DNA from: Leucobacter sp. G161
GTDB taxonomy: Bacteria > Actinomycetota > Actinomycetes > Actinomycetales > Microbacteriaceae
Reading direction: 5' to 3'
Length of the DNA: 64,000 nt
Assembly (NCBI RefSeq): GCF_001482305.1
Contig: NZ_LOHP01000001.1
Span: forward strand, 1-64,000
In this document: positions 18,591 to 26,378 of the stretch, piece after piece
Numbering within the stretch: the first letter of the stretch is position 1
Layout: every line of letters begins with the position of its first letter
The notes under the pieces: model-generated
Told to the model about the DNA's origin: nothing
The model's database searches: none
What the model saw: the letters and a program-made list of their open reading frames with translations, nothing else
Program-made: the position numbers and the translations under genes

Positions 18591-19388
18591 ATGGCGGCTG
18601 TCGGACCAGTAATTGCGCGGATGCGTGCGAGGGCGTCGCGTGAGATCGCATGGACCTACATCGCAGATCCTGAGCTGCGGCACACATGGTGGCCCGACGC
18701 CGAGTTCGAGGTGGTGCTGGGCGGTGCGATCGTCGAACGGTGGAGCGACGGAGACGGCGATGGCGCAGAAGCCCCGAGCCGAAACGCAGTCGGCGTCGTC
18801 GACGTGTTGATCGCCGGGCACGCATTCGGCTTCCGGTGGCGTGACGGTGCCGACGAGCACGAGACCGCAGTGCTGCTGACGCTCCGCTCGCAGGGAGCCG
18901 AGACGGACCTCATGGTTACGGAGACCGGCTTTGGCAGGTTCCCCGACGCCTTCGAGCGCACGGCAGACGCACAACAGAGCTGGATCGAGCTCCTCAGCGA
19001 CCTGGCCGCGGTGCTTGCGATCGTCGAGCCCGCGGTCGCAGAAACCGCGGAGGTCGAGGCGGCAGCGGAGGTCGAGGCGGCAGCTGAGGTCGCCGAGAAC
19101 GCTGATAATGACGAAGCGGTGGCTGAAGGCGCCGAAGGGATCGTGGAAGCCGACGCCGAGCCAGCGGAGTTTGCCGAGCCAGCGGAGTCAACTGAGCCAG
19201 CCGAGCAAGCGGAACCCGAACCGGCCGAGCCAGCGGAACCAGAACTGGCCGAGGAACCAGAACTAGCCGAGGAACCAGAACTGGTCGAGGAACCAGAACT
19301 GGCCGAGGGCCCCGCGGAGTCCGAGGAGCCGGCTGAACCAGACTTCGACAGCCTGCTCCGGGGCGACACCGGCACTCGGACGAACTAG
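18591..19388 (+). CDS. SRPBCC-like protein with long acidic Glu/Ala/Pro tail
   Basis: 265 residues. Residues 1-145 look like a START/SRPBCC (AHSA1-type) ligand-binding fold: REIAWTYIADPELRHTWWPD, then a ...VLLTLRSQG...DLMVTETGFG pattern ending in an amphipathic helix. Residues ~146-250 are almost only Glu, Ala and Pro, with tandem EEPELAEEPEL-type repeats (DNA period 15-18 bases, about 19150-19340). The protein is therefore extremely acidic. The ATG has GGAGG upstream. No partner gene is evident; the gene ends at a hairpin shared with trkA. Confidence 0.75.
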   Translation: MAAVGPVIARMRARASREIAWTYIADPELRHTWWPDAEFEVVLGGAIVERWSDGDGDGAEAPSRNAVGVVDVLIAGHAFGFRWRDGADEHETAVLLTLRSQGAETDLMVTETGFGRFPDAFERTADAQQSWIELLSDLAAVLAIVEPAVAETAEVEAAAEVEAAAEVAENADNDEAVAEGAEGIVEADAEPAEFAEPAESTEPAEQAEPEPAEPAEPELAEEPELAEEPELVEEPELAEGPAESEEPAEPDFDSLLRGDTGTRTN

Positions 19389-19390
19389 TC

Positions 19391-19413
19391 CCTTGGCGCC
19401 CAGGGCGCCAAGG
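19391..19413. terminator. Hairpin between the SRPBCC gene and trkA
   Basis: 10-bp perfect arms (19391-19400 and 19404-19413) around a CAG loop, in the short gap between two convergent genes. No U-tract. It can serve both directions. Confidence 0.6.
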
Positions 19414-19421
19414 CTTCGGGG

Positions 19422-20087
19422 TTAGCCGATCGTCGCGAACCGCTCCACGTCGGCTGCGGTGCCCGACACGATGATGAGGTCGTGGGGTGAGATGACGGTT
19501 TCCTGCGTCGCGTGCGTGAACGGCTCGCCTGGCGTTTTCACCCCGACGACGGTCACGCGGTAGCGCGTACGCACCCCGCTCTCGCGCAGCGTGCGCCCGC
19601 GCACGGAGCGCGGCGGGTACATCTTTGCGATGACGTAGTTGTCGTCGAACTGGATGAAGTCGAGCATCGAACCGGACAGCAGGTGGGCGACGCGCTCCCC
19701 GGCTTCCCGCTCGGGATAGATGACGTGGTTGACGCCGATCCGCTCGAGAATCTTGCCGTGTGAGTGCGAAATGGCCTTCGCCCAGATCTGGGGAATGCCG
19801 AGATCCACGAGGTTGGCGGCGATGAGCACGCTTGACTCGATCGACGCGCCGGTTGCGACGACTGCGATCTGAAACTCGTCGGCGCCGATCTGCTGGAGCG
19901 CTTCGATCGACCGCGCATCGGCCTGCACCGCGTGTGTGACGCGATCCGACCACTTCTGCACGAGGTCGGCGTTGCTGTCGACGACAAGCACCTCACGGTC
20001 TTGCCGGTCGAGCTGCCCGGCGGTGGACGCGCCGAACCGGCCGAGCCCGATCACGATGACGGGGGCATCACTTCGAATATCAACCAA
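19422..20087 (-). CDS. trkA: TrkA/KtrA-type potassium uptake regulatory protein (RCK)
   Basis: 221 residues from a TTG start at 20087 that overlaps the trkH stop by 8 bases. The N-terminal Rossmann domain has VIGLGRFGAST and VLVVDSNADLVQ, which binds NAD(H) or ATP. A short RCK-C domain ends with ISPHDLIIVSGTAADVERF. Length matches single-domain KtrA rather than the duplicated E. coli TrkA. It gates the membrane subunit encoded just upstream. Confidence 0.92.
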   Translation of the reverse strand: MVDIRSDAPVIVIGLGRFGASTAGQLDRQDREVLVVDSNADLVQKWSDRVTHAVQADARSIEALQQIGADEFQIAVVATGASIESSVLIAANLVDLGIPQIWAKAISHSHGKILERIGVNHVIYPEREAGERVAHLLSGSMLDFIQFDDNYVIAKMYPPRSVRGRTLRESGVRTRYRVTVVGVKTPGEPFTHATQETVISPHDLIIVSGTAADVERFATIG

Positions 20088-21516
20088 CGATCGGCCTTTC
20101 CTCGGGGAACCTGAACAGCTGCGACTTGCTTGTGGCCGCAACGGCTGCGGCGAGGGTGACGGTGCCCACGCGGCCCGCCCACATTGTCGCAGCAAGAATG
20201 TATTTGCCGGAGTCCGGCAGTGCCTCTGAGAGGCCCGTGCTCAGGCCGCAGGTGCCGAACGCAGAGATCACCTCAAAGAGGGTTTCGTCGAGCGTCGTGC
20301 CGGCGATGTGCATGATTGCCGTGGTCGAGATGAGTACGATCGTCGCGCCCCAGATGAGCACTGACACAGCGACGCGAAGCACCTCGGTGGGGATCCTCCG
20401 CCCGAACGCCTGCATGTCCTTGTAGCCGCGAGCTTCCGCGTAGGCGGCGAGGAACAGCACTGCGATCGTCGTGACCTTGATGCCGCCCGCGGTTGATGCG
20501 GATCCGCCGCCAACAAACATGAGCATGTCGAGCACGAGCCGGGTTGACCCGTTCATCTCCATCGGGTCGATGATTCCGAGGCCGCCAGAGCGAGTCATGA
20601 TCGACATGTACCAGGCGTCAAAGAGGGTGCGTCCGACTGGCTCGGCTCCCAGCGTCGATGGATTGTTCCACTCGAGCGAGGTGATGAGCAGCCAACCGAG
20701 AATGACGAAGATCAGCGTCGTTGCGAGCGTGAGCTTCGCGTGCAGGCCGATGTGCCGACGCTTCTCCGAACCCTTGATGACGTAGCGGTAGAGGGCGAAG
20801 ATCACCGGGAAGCCGATACTGCCGAGGAACACGCCGATGGCGAGCACACTCAGGAGGTAGTAGTCGCCGAGGTACGGCTCCAGGCCGTCAGCGAGCGGCA
20901 CGAAGCCCGTGTTCGTGAACGCGGAGGCAGCGAGGTAGAAGCCGTTCCAGAGAGCCGGCCAGAACTGCATGCCGTCCGCGATGAGGCGCGGGGTGATGAG
21001 GAGCGTGAGTGCGGCCTCGATGACGAGCAGGCTGATCGCAACCGCGCCGAGGAGCCCGCCGATGTCGCCGAGGCCGACTGCCTGGCTCTCGGACGCGCCG
21101 CGAGTGGTGCGGTTCGGGTTCGTGTCGCTCGCGACGAGGAGCCGCTGCCTGAGTCCGAGCCTGCGGGTCACGGTCAGACCCAGCAGGCTGGCGATCGTGA
21201 GTACGCCGACGCCGCCGATCTGGATCCCGAGCAGAATGACGATCTCGCCGAAGAGTGACCACTGCGATGCCATGTCGACCGTCGCGAGACCGGTGACGCA
21301 GATCGCTGACACCGCGGTGAAGAGCGCGTCGGCAAGCGGGGTGACGGTGCCCGTCGCGCTGGCGATGGGGAGCGCGAGCAGTGCGGTCCAGATCGCGACG
21401 AGGCTCGTGAAGACGAGGATCGCGAATCGGGCCGGCGTGGTGTGCACGAGCGCATGGAACCACGACGGGCGATTGCCCTGGAAGGGAGCCCTATTGGCTA
21501 GTGCGCTTGAGCTCAC
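20080..21516 (-). CDS. trkH: TrkH/KtrB-type potassium transporter
   Basis: 478-residue membrane protein with four repeated membrane-pore-membrane units. The selectivity segments read SAICVTGLATVD, SAFTNTGFVPL, SIMTRSGGLGIID and SAFGTCGLSTGL, each with the key glycine. The late MFVGGGSASTAGGIKVTT region is the intramembrane loop that gates the pore. Translationally coupled to trkA downstream. Divergent from the ArsR-type regulator with a ~70-base gap. Confidence 0.94.
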   Translation of the reverse strand: MSSSALANRAPFQGNRPSWFHALVHTTPARFAILVFTSLVAIWTALLALPIASATGTVTPLADALFTAVSAICVTGLATVDMASQWSLFGEIVILLGIQIGGVGVLTIASLLGLTVTRRLGLRQRLLVASDTNPNRTTRGASESQAVGLGDIGGLLGAVAISLLVIEAALTLLITPRLIADGMQFWPALWNGFYLAASAFTNTGFVPLADGLEPYLGDYYLLSVLAIGVFLGSIGFPVIFALYRYVIKGSEKRRHIGLHAKLTLATTLIFVILGWLLITSLEWNNPSTLGAEPVGRTLFDAWYMSIMTRSGGLGIIDPMEMNGSTRLVLDMLMFVGGGSASTAGGIKVTTIAVLFLAAYAEARGYKDMQAFGRRIPTEVLRVAVSVLIWGATIVLISTTAIMHIAGTTLDETLFEVISAFGTCGLSTGLSEALPDSGKYILAATMWAGRVGTVTLAAAVAATSKSQLFRFPEERPIVG

Positions 21517-21588
21517 TTCTCCTTCTTTCAGCGAACGGTGAGGGTGAATGTTGTCATGCTACACACTGGGCGGGATACCCTGGTGTCT

Positions 21589-22053
21589 ATGCCAGACATT
21601 TTCGGAGTGATCGCAGACGCGACCCGGCGTGACATCTTGCAGGTACTGCTCGAACGTCACGTCGACGACGCTGAGATGAGTGTCTCCGAAATCGTGAACC
21701 AGCTTGAGATCAGCCAGCCTACAGTTTCCAAGCATCTGAAGGTACTGCGCGACGCCGAGTTGGTCACGGTTCGTGAGGAAGGGCAGCACCGGTTCTACTC
21801 GCTGAACCCGGAGCCGCTCGAAATGGTTGAGGATTTTGTGATCCCATTCCTCTCCGCCGGTTTCGACACGGAAGTGACCGTGGAGTATCTCGACGGTAAC
21901 GGCTCGACGCTCACCGGACCCGAGGGTTTGCAAGACGGTGAGCCAGTTATCCCGGAAGAAGCAGCGGTTGCTGCAGAGCGATTTGGCCGCGCCGCGGCCG
22001 TCGCAGAGCATCGCGTCAAGGAGCTTGTCGCGCGATTTAAGCTGCGAGAGTAG
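21589..22053 (+). CDS. ArsR-type winged-helix transcription regulator
   Basis: 154 residues from the ATG at 21589 (PDIFGVIADATRRDIL, the usual start of this group). Earlier in-frame ATGs at 21556 and before are possible. The helix-turn-helix is VSEIVNQLEISQPTVSKHLKVLRDAELV, followed by the beta-wing VREEGQHRFYSL. No CxC metal site is visible, so a metal-sensing role is unlikely. The C-terminal ~70 residues are acidic and then helical. It lies between trkH and the bS22 gene, a place where actinobacteria often keep a small regulator. Confidence 0.85.
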   Translation: MPDIFGVIADATRRDILQVLLERHVDDAEMSVSEIVNQLEISQPTVSKHLKVLRDAELVTVREEGQHRFYSLNPEPLEMVEDFVIPFLSAGFDTEVTVEYLDGNGSTLTGPEGLQDGEPVIPEEAAVAAERFGRAAAVAEHRVKELVARFKLRE

Positions 22054-22154
22054 CGTTCGAGTTCGCGCGAGGCTCCCCGGCGTTGTAGACTGTTGATCTT
22101 GTGGGCCACGTTACGGTTAGGCCCCGTACGGCCCCTAGAGACGTGAGGTAACTG

Positions 22155-22253
22155 ATGGGTTCAGTAATCAAGAAGCGCCGCAAGCGTATGTCCAAGAAGA
22201 AGCACCGCAAATTGCTTCGGAAGACGCGCCACCAGCGCCGCAACAAGAAGTAG
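22155..22253 (+). CDS. Small ribosomal subunit protein bS22 (AURKAIP1/COX24 domain)
   Basis: 32-residue, extremely basic peptide: [19 protein letters not shown] then [12 protein letters not shown]. This is the actinobacterial bS22 small-subunit protein, which carries the AURKAIP1/COX24 motif. GAGGTAACTG just before the ATG provides a ribosome site. A strong terminator follows 31 bases later. The gene is easily missed because of its size. Confidence 0.93.
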   Translation: MGSVIKKRRKRMSKKKHRKLLRKTRHQRRNKK

Positions 22254-22284
22254 TCACACTGCCGCGTTCGCGGCGCAGTGACTG

Positions 22285-22313
22285 GGCACCGAGCTTCGGC
22301 TCGGTGCCTTTCT
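22285..22313 (+). terminator. Intrinsic terminator after bS22
   Basis: 10-bp perfect stem (22285-22294 and 22299-22308) with a stable TTCG tetraloop, followed by TTTCTT. It marks the edge between conserved genes and the accessory block. Confidence 0.9.
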
Positions 22314-22480
22314 TGGTTTCAGGGCTGGAGACCGGTGCGGCTGCGAGCCCTGCGCAGTCATCGGCCCCTGCACCCGCGCCGCGCAGGTCCATCGGGCCTG
22401 AGAATGTCCAGATTGCATTATCGTCGGTGCTTTAGCGCTTCTAGAGCGTTAAGTAGGTCGATTGGGAGCACCAGTCGGCG

Positions 22481-22511
22481 TCGGTCCTCTAGGAATTGCC
22501 TGGAGGACCGA
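22481..22511. terminator. Hairpin beyond the DUF3800 fossil
   Basis: Arms 22481-22493 and 22499-22511 pair over 13 positions with one non-Watson-Crick pair and an AATTG loop. It lies a few bases after the stop of the DUF3800 remnant on the - strand, so it may be that gene's old terminator. Confidence 0.45.
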
Positions 22512-22518
22512 TGCTTTG

Positions 22519-22890
22519 CTATGGGTATATCTTCAGCCCGTATCCCCTGAATTCTCCGATGGGAGATCGAGCGGTGTGAGGTTCGAGACTCTCCCATGCC
22601 CGGTTATGCTGATCTGGCCACAGGAGGTGCAACCCAATTGGGCGTGCCACCATGTCCGCGATCTGCAGGCCCGCGCTTTCGCGCTATTTACTCACGATCA
22701 TGAAGTCGAGAGTTTCGTTCATGCCGCGCAGTCTTGTCGAGTCTAGGATTCGTCGAAACTCAATCTCAAAGGCTGAGTATTCGGCCTTGCCTCGGCTCTC
22801 AAAAAATGGCGCGTACCCGCCGGCCTCTCCTCCCCGCTGTTGAAACTGCAATACACGCGTTCGACCCCAATTCCGGCTTGTCGGCCGATT
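22519..22890 (-). pseudogene. DUF3800 protein, C-terminal fossil with in-frame stop
   Basis: On the - strand one frame reads FFESRGKAEYSAFEIEFRRI, then ...TLDFMIVSK, a TAG stop (22684-22686), and in the same frame RESAGLQIADMVARPIGLHL, LLWPDQHNRAWESLEP and GYGLKIYP before the final TAG at 22519-22521. The GLQIADxVARPIG and RPDQxNRAW patterns belong to the C-terminus of DUF3800 proteins, which are frequent in mobile and defense regions. The N-terminal half is missing and the reading frame is lost before about 22890, so this is a dead remnant. The family name comes from recall of its conserved end. Confidence 0.7.
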
Positions 22891-22949
22891 CCAGCCAATC
22901 TGATGACCTCAGGAGGTTCTGGTGACCAAAGTGGCGACCTCCGTTGTTC

Positions 22950-23708
22950 ATGATTAATGATGAATCAACACTGTTGGACGCGACATTAAAGCTGCGTCAC
23001 CAGTGCGAGCTCCAGCCCAGAAACGAGAATGTCGGTGGTCGCATTGATACTCGAAGAGGAAGCATCCGCAGCCGAGTGCGCGAGCAGAAGGCTTCGAGCG
23101 ATAGGAACAATTTGATTGACGAACGAGCAGCGGCGTCCGACCGAGAACCGTACCTACTCGCGCAGGTGCGCGAGTCATTCGGGCGGGTTGTGTACAGCCA
23201 CAAGACCCATGAAAAGCAGGCGGACATCTGCTTCGCCAAGCACCGGTGGCAGCAGAGCCTACTCATCGGTCTCACTGCGGTTAGCTCCGGTACTTTTCTT
23301 GCCGCAGTATTGGGGCTCACTGGCGATCCAGTAGTGACGAGCATGGTGACCTCGTCCATCGCTCTGCTGGTGACCTGGATCAGCCTGGGCACGAAAACCT
23401 TTCGGTTCGCCGACGAGTCCGACGAGCATCGGGCAATCGCCTCCCAGCTCTGGGATCTCCGAGAGTCGTACATCTCCCTGATCGCTGACCTCATGGCCGG
23501 CAGCGTCTCGGAAGCCGAAGGTGGCCGGCGGCGTGATGAGCTCCAGGAAGAGGTGCGGGGCACCTATTCCAGCGCACCCAGGACCAGTCCTAAAGCCTTC
23601 GCACGTGCACAGGGTGGCCTCAAGAACAACGAAGAGATGACGTTTACGTCGCGTGAGATCGACCTGTTCCTCCCGGAAACACTCCGACTCGATGAGGGTG
23701 AGGCCTGA
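22950..23708 (+). CDS. SLATT-domain two-TM effector of a CBASS-like system
   Basis: 252 residues from ATG 22950 (an in-frame TTG lies six bases upstream). An N-terminal polar region of ~95 residues precedes two adjacent membrane helices (about residues 103-123 and 127-147). A cytoplasmic helix follows, with FRFADESDEHRAIASQLWDLRESY. This is the layout of SLATT domains (SMODS and SLOG-associating 2TM effectors), predicted to form pores or disrupt the membrane when activated by a cyclic nucleotide. It ends two bases before the nucleotidyltransferase gene, so both are co-transcribed. In CBASS terms it is the candidate effector. Confidence 0.82.
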   Translation: MINDESTLLDATLKLRHQCELQPRNENVGGRIDTRRGSIRSRVREQKASSDRNNLIDERAAASDREPYLLAQVRESFGRVVYSHKTHEKQADICFAKHRWQQSLLIGLTAVSSGTFLAAVLGLTGDPVVTSMVTSSIALLVTWISLGTKTFRFADESDEHRAIASQLWDLRESYISLIADLMAGSVSEAEGGRRRDELQEEVRGTYSSAPRTSPKAFARAQGGLKNNEEMTFTSREIDLFLPETLRLDEGEA

Positions 23709-23710
23709 CC

Positions 23711-25024
23711 ATGAAAACGTCTGAGATCTTTGACACACTGCTCGAAAACCTCAAAGTCGGCGAGACATCTAGCATCGTCGCATCCCGTCGGGACGAGATA
23801 GTTAAGGCGCTTAACAAGGACTTCCGGGACAAGGATGGCTGTACTGATTACAAGCTCATGGTTGGTTCGTTCGGTCGGCATACCGCAATCAAGGGCGTGT
23901 CCGACCTCGACATGATCTTCATCCTCCCACCCGGGATTCGCTCAGCCTACGATGGCGACACCGGTCCACGTCGGATTCTAGAGCGCGTCCGCGATGACTT
24001 GAAAGCGCGGTACACGAAAACCGATGTCCGTGTCGACCAGTGCGTCGTCCGGGTGCAGTTCACCAGCAACGCCTTCAAATTCGAGATTCAGCCGGCGTTC
24101 GAGAATTCGGATGGCAGCTTCGACTACCCGGATACGAAGGCCGAGAGGTGGAAGGTCACTAAACCGCGCGAGGAGATCACGGCGACCAAGGAGTGTAACG
24201 ATCGCACCTCGGCGAACATGCGGCACCTTGCACGGATGGTGAGGGCTTGGAAGAACCAAAATGGCGTCAACATGGGTGGGTTGCTCATCGACACCCTCGT
24301 GCACAGTTTCTTCTCCCAAACTGACGACTACGACTCGGCGGGAACTGGTTCCTTCGACCGGATGGTCCGAGACTTCTTCGAATTCCTTAAAAAGGAACCT
24401 GACAAGGACTACTACCTTGCGCTGGGGAGCAACCAGCGCGTCGCGGTGAAGGCTCGGTTCCAGCCAAAGGCAAAGAAAGCTTACAACCGCTGCCTCGAAG
24501 CGATCGAGGACGCTGGTAAGGCGTCGGCCAATAAGAAGTGGCGAGAGGTCTTCGGGACCTCCGTGCTACTCTCCACGAGCACGAGCGAGGCTTCGCGGTC
24601 GTTCACGAACACCGAGCAATTCATCGAGAGTTGGTACCCCGTGGATATCTCTGAGGACGTCACCATCGACTGCGAAGTGACGCAGGACGGCTGGAGGCCC
24701 ACCAGGCTCCGGGAGATGTTGCGAACGGGTTCCCTGCTCAAAGCGGACAGGAGTCTGACCTTCCGCCTCGTCGGATGCACCGTCGCTGAGCCGTACGAAC
24801 TTAAGTGGAAAGTGGTCAACCGGGGAACGGAGGCCGAGCGGCGCGACAAGATCCGGGGCCAGATCGTCGACTCGAGCAGACCAGGCGTCCGGATCGAGCA
24901 CTCCGACTTCAAGGGCGAACACGTCGTGGAGTGCTACGTCGTCAAGGCTGGGGTTGTTGTCGCCCGGGACCGCATCGACGTTCCGATTAGCAACACGAGC
25001 GCCAAGGCACCGAGTATCACTTGA
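23711..25024 (+). CDS. CD-NTase (SMODS/cGAS-DncV-like nucleotidyltransferase) with AGS-C sensor domain
   Basis: 437 residues. The nucleotidyltransferase core has VGSFGRHTAI (Gly52-Ser53) and SDLDMIF (Asp65, Asp67), the GS...DxD metal site of the family. The third acidic residue is probably Glu125 in KFEIQPAF. The helical part includes KPREEI and RAWKNQNGVNMGGLLIDTL. From ~310 the C-terminus matches the AGS-C domain pattern: VDISEDVTIDCEVTQDGWRP, YELKWKVVNRG, RRDKIRGQI, HVVECYVVKAGVVVARDRID. Such enzymes make cyclic di- or trinucleotides on phage infection and switch on the neighbouring effector. No Cap2/Cap3 or HORMA/TRIP13 genes are present, so it fits a minimal type I layout. Confidence 0.92.
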   Translation: MKTSEIFDTLLENLKVGETSSIVASRRDEIVKALNKDFRDKDGCTDYKLMVGSFGRHTAIKGVSDLDMIFILPPGIRSAYDGDTGPRRILERVRDDLKARYTKTDVRVDQCVVRVQFTSNAFKFEIQPAFENSDGSFDYPDTKAERWKVTKPREEITATKECNDRTSANMRHLARMVRAWKNQNGVNMGGLLIDTLVHSFFSQTDDYDSAGTGSFDRMVRDFFEFLKKEPDKDYYLALGSNQRVAVKARFQPKAKKAYNRCLEAIEDAGKASANKKWREVFGTSVLLSTSTSEASRSFTNTEQFIESWYPVDISEDVTIDCEVTQDGWRPTRLREMLRTGSLLKADRSLTFRLVGCTVAEPYELKWKVVNRGTEAERRDKIRGQIVDSSRPGVRIEHSDFKGEHVVECYVVKAGVVVARDRIDVPISNTSAKAPSIT

Positions 25025-25203
25025 TGAGCGAGTGGGATCTGGAGCAATCCGCTGGAGTAAGCGCGCCGCGAATCTTGACCTGGGGACGGTGACCTCGAGT
25101 TGGGGCTGGGCCATGCGGGCGGATCGGTTCCGAGGCCAGTAGTTAGCCATGACACAGTTGGCCGCCGGGAGCAGGATGGAACCGATTGGGTCATGCAGTC
25201 CGA

Positions 25204-26046
25204 TTACAGCGACGCGTAGTACCTCTGGTACGCGAGAAGCTTCTCGTGCAGATCAAACCCGGCGTCGCCGAGTTCATTAGTCATCGCCGTGTGCTGCTTG
25301 TATGCCGCATCCGTGACGTGACGGTCGAGCTTCGTGTTGAAGTGATCCCCGTCCGTCGAAGCAACACGCATGAACTTCAAACGCCAGGTTCGGGCTGCTT
25401 CCGCGAGCTGACCGAAGTGTCGTTCTAGCTCAGCGTTCCGCGCAGCTCGAATCACAGGCAGCTCTGAGAGCTCGTCAATCAGTCGGACGGGGCCCTGTGG
25501 AATCTGGTATGGGAAGAAGGAGCCGAGCATCGTCAGCAGCTCGCCGTCGGACGCATACTCGAAAAGATGTCGGGCAAGGTCGCGATCGGGCTCGCTCAAT
25601 GCAGCAGACGCAGATCGAAGGCTTTCCAGTGCAGCCCTCGTTTCTGCCGCATCAGCCTCCGCTGCGGCAGCTGCAACCCTGTCTGTCTCCGTTTGTTCAA
25701 CCGCAGCACGGGCCATGGCTTTCGCCTTTTCGGCGTCTGACTTTGCGGCATCGGCGTCAGCCCTAGCTTTGTTCAGGCCTTCAGTCGTCTGTCTAGCTTT
25801 CTCGACTTCGGTGACGATCGTTTCGTCGGCGATTACTATCTCTTCCTTCGCAGCGGTGACTCGAGCGATCAATAGCATCACGGCCGCAACGAGCGCAGCG
25901 ACAACCAACCAAGGTAACCAGATCGCGTTGCTATTGACCCAGGTGACGACAGGAAGCACAGCGACGAGGATCGTCGCAAGTGTCGCAATTGCCCCCAGGA
26001 CGATGAAGAGCGGTCCGAAAGCATACTTTTTCCTCGCCGGTAACAT
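25204..26046 (-). CDS. Two-TM coiled-coil protein of unknown function next to the CBASS-like pair
   Basis: 280 residues. Two hydrophobic helices near residues 11-35 and 42-62 are followed by a ~80-residue Ala/Glu/Lys-rich coiled coil (ADAAKSDAEKAKAMARAAVE and similar). A folded C-terminal domain of ~130 residues includes FEYASDGELLTMLGSFFPY and a late AYQRYYASL. I know no family for the C-terminal domain. It is convergent with the CD-NTase, with a 180-base gap that holds nothing recognisable. Membrane anchor plus coiled coil is a common shape among defense proteins, but no link to the nucleotide system is shown. Confidence 0.75.
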   Translation of the reverse strand: MLPARKKYAFGPLFIVLGAIATLATILVAVLPVVTWVNSNAIWLPWLVVAALVAAVMLLIARVTAAKEEIVIADETIVTEVEKARQTTEGLNKARADADAAKSDAEKAKAMARAAVEQTETDRVAAAAAEADAAETRAALESLRSASAALSEPDRDLARHLFEYASDGELLTMLGSFFPYQIPQGPVRLIDELSELPVIRAARNAELERHFGQLAEAARTWRLKFMRVASTDGDHFNTKLDRHVTDAAYKQHTAMTNELGDAGFDLHEKLLAYQRYYASL

Positions 26047-26378
26047 GCCACGAGACTATCGCGGGCTCGACGGTTAGATCGGGAACCCGCAGCCCTACAA
26101 CACTCGCTGTCGGTAAAGTCGGCGACCCATAGCGCACGAACGAGTGGGCCGAACGGAACAGGCCTGGCGTCAGGCGTATCCGACTAGTTGGCGCTCACTT
26201 TGCTGGCGGCCACCTGCCTGTTGGCTCCCTCTCCGAGCTTCATGAAGAGCAGAGATTCTTGGGGGCTCTGAAGGTTTCATGGACTCCTGTCCGCCAGCCA
26301 CGAGCGACCAGCTAGAAGGAAATGGCGAGCATAGACGGGTTTCTCCGTGAGGAAAAGAATGCGCACGCAGGTGCCTGC
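26047..26378. other. Gene-free gap between the defense block and the catabolic block
   Basis: Both strands read for short genes; none convincing. The promoter of the coiled-coil gene must lie at its left end. The right end abuts the stop of the hydratase gene. No terminator-grade hairpin was found. Confidence 0.5.

Noticed and set aside
21538-21588. Longer N-terminus for the ArsR-type regulator
   Set aside because: The extra residues have no counterpart in the family, which normally begins a few residues before DIFGVIADATRR; ATG 21589 is preferred.
22462-22746. A + strand open frame of 94 codons before the SLATT gene
   Set aside because: It is antisense to the DUF3800 fossil, whose motifs on the - strand are far more convincing.
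22922-22957. Leader peptide (GTG start after AGGAGG) overlapping the SLATT start
   Set aside because: A 12-codon frame behind a good Shine-Dalgarno could couple translation, but so short a frame next to a decayed gene is weak evidence; kept only as a note.
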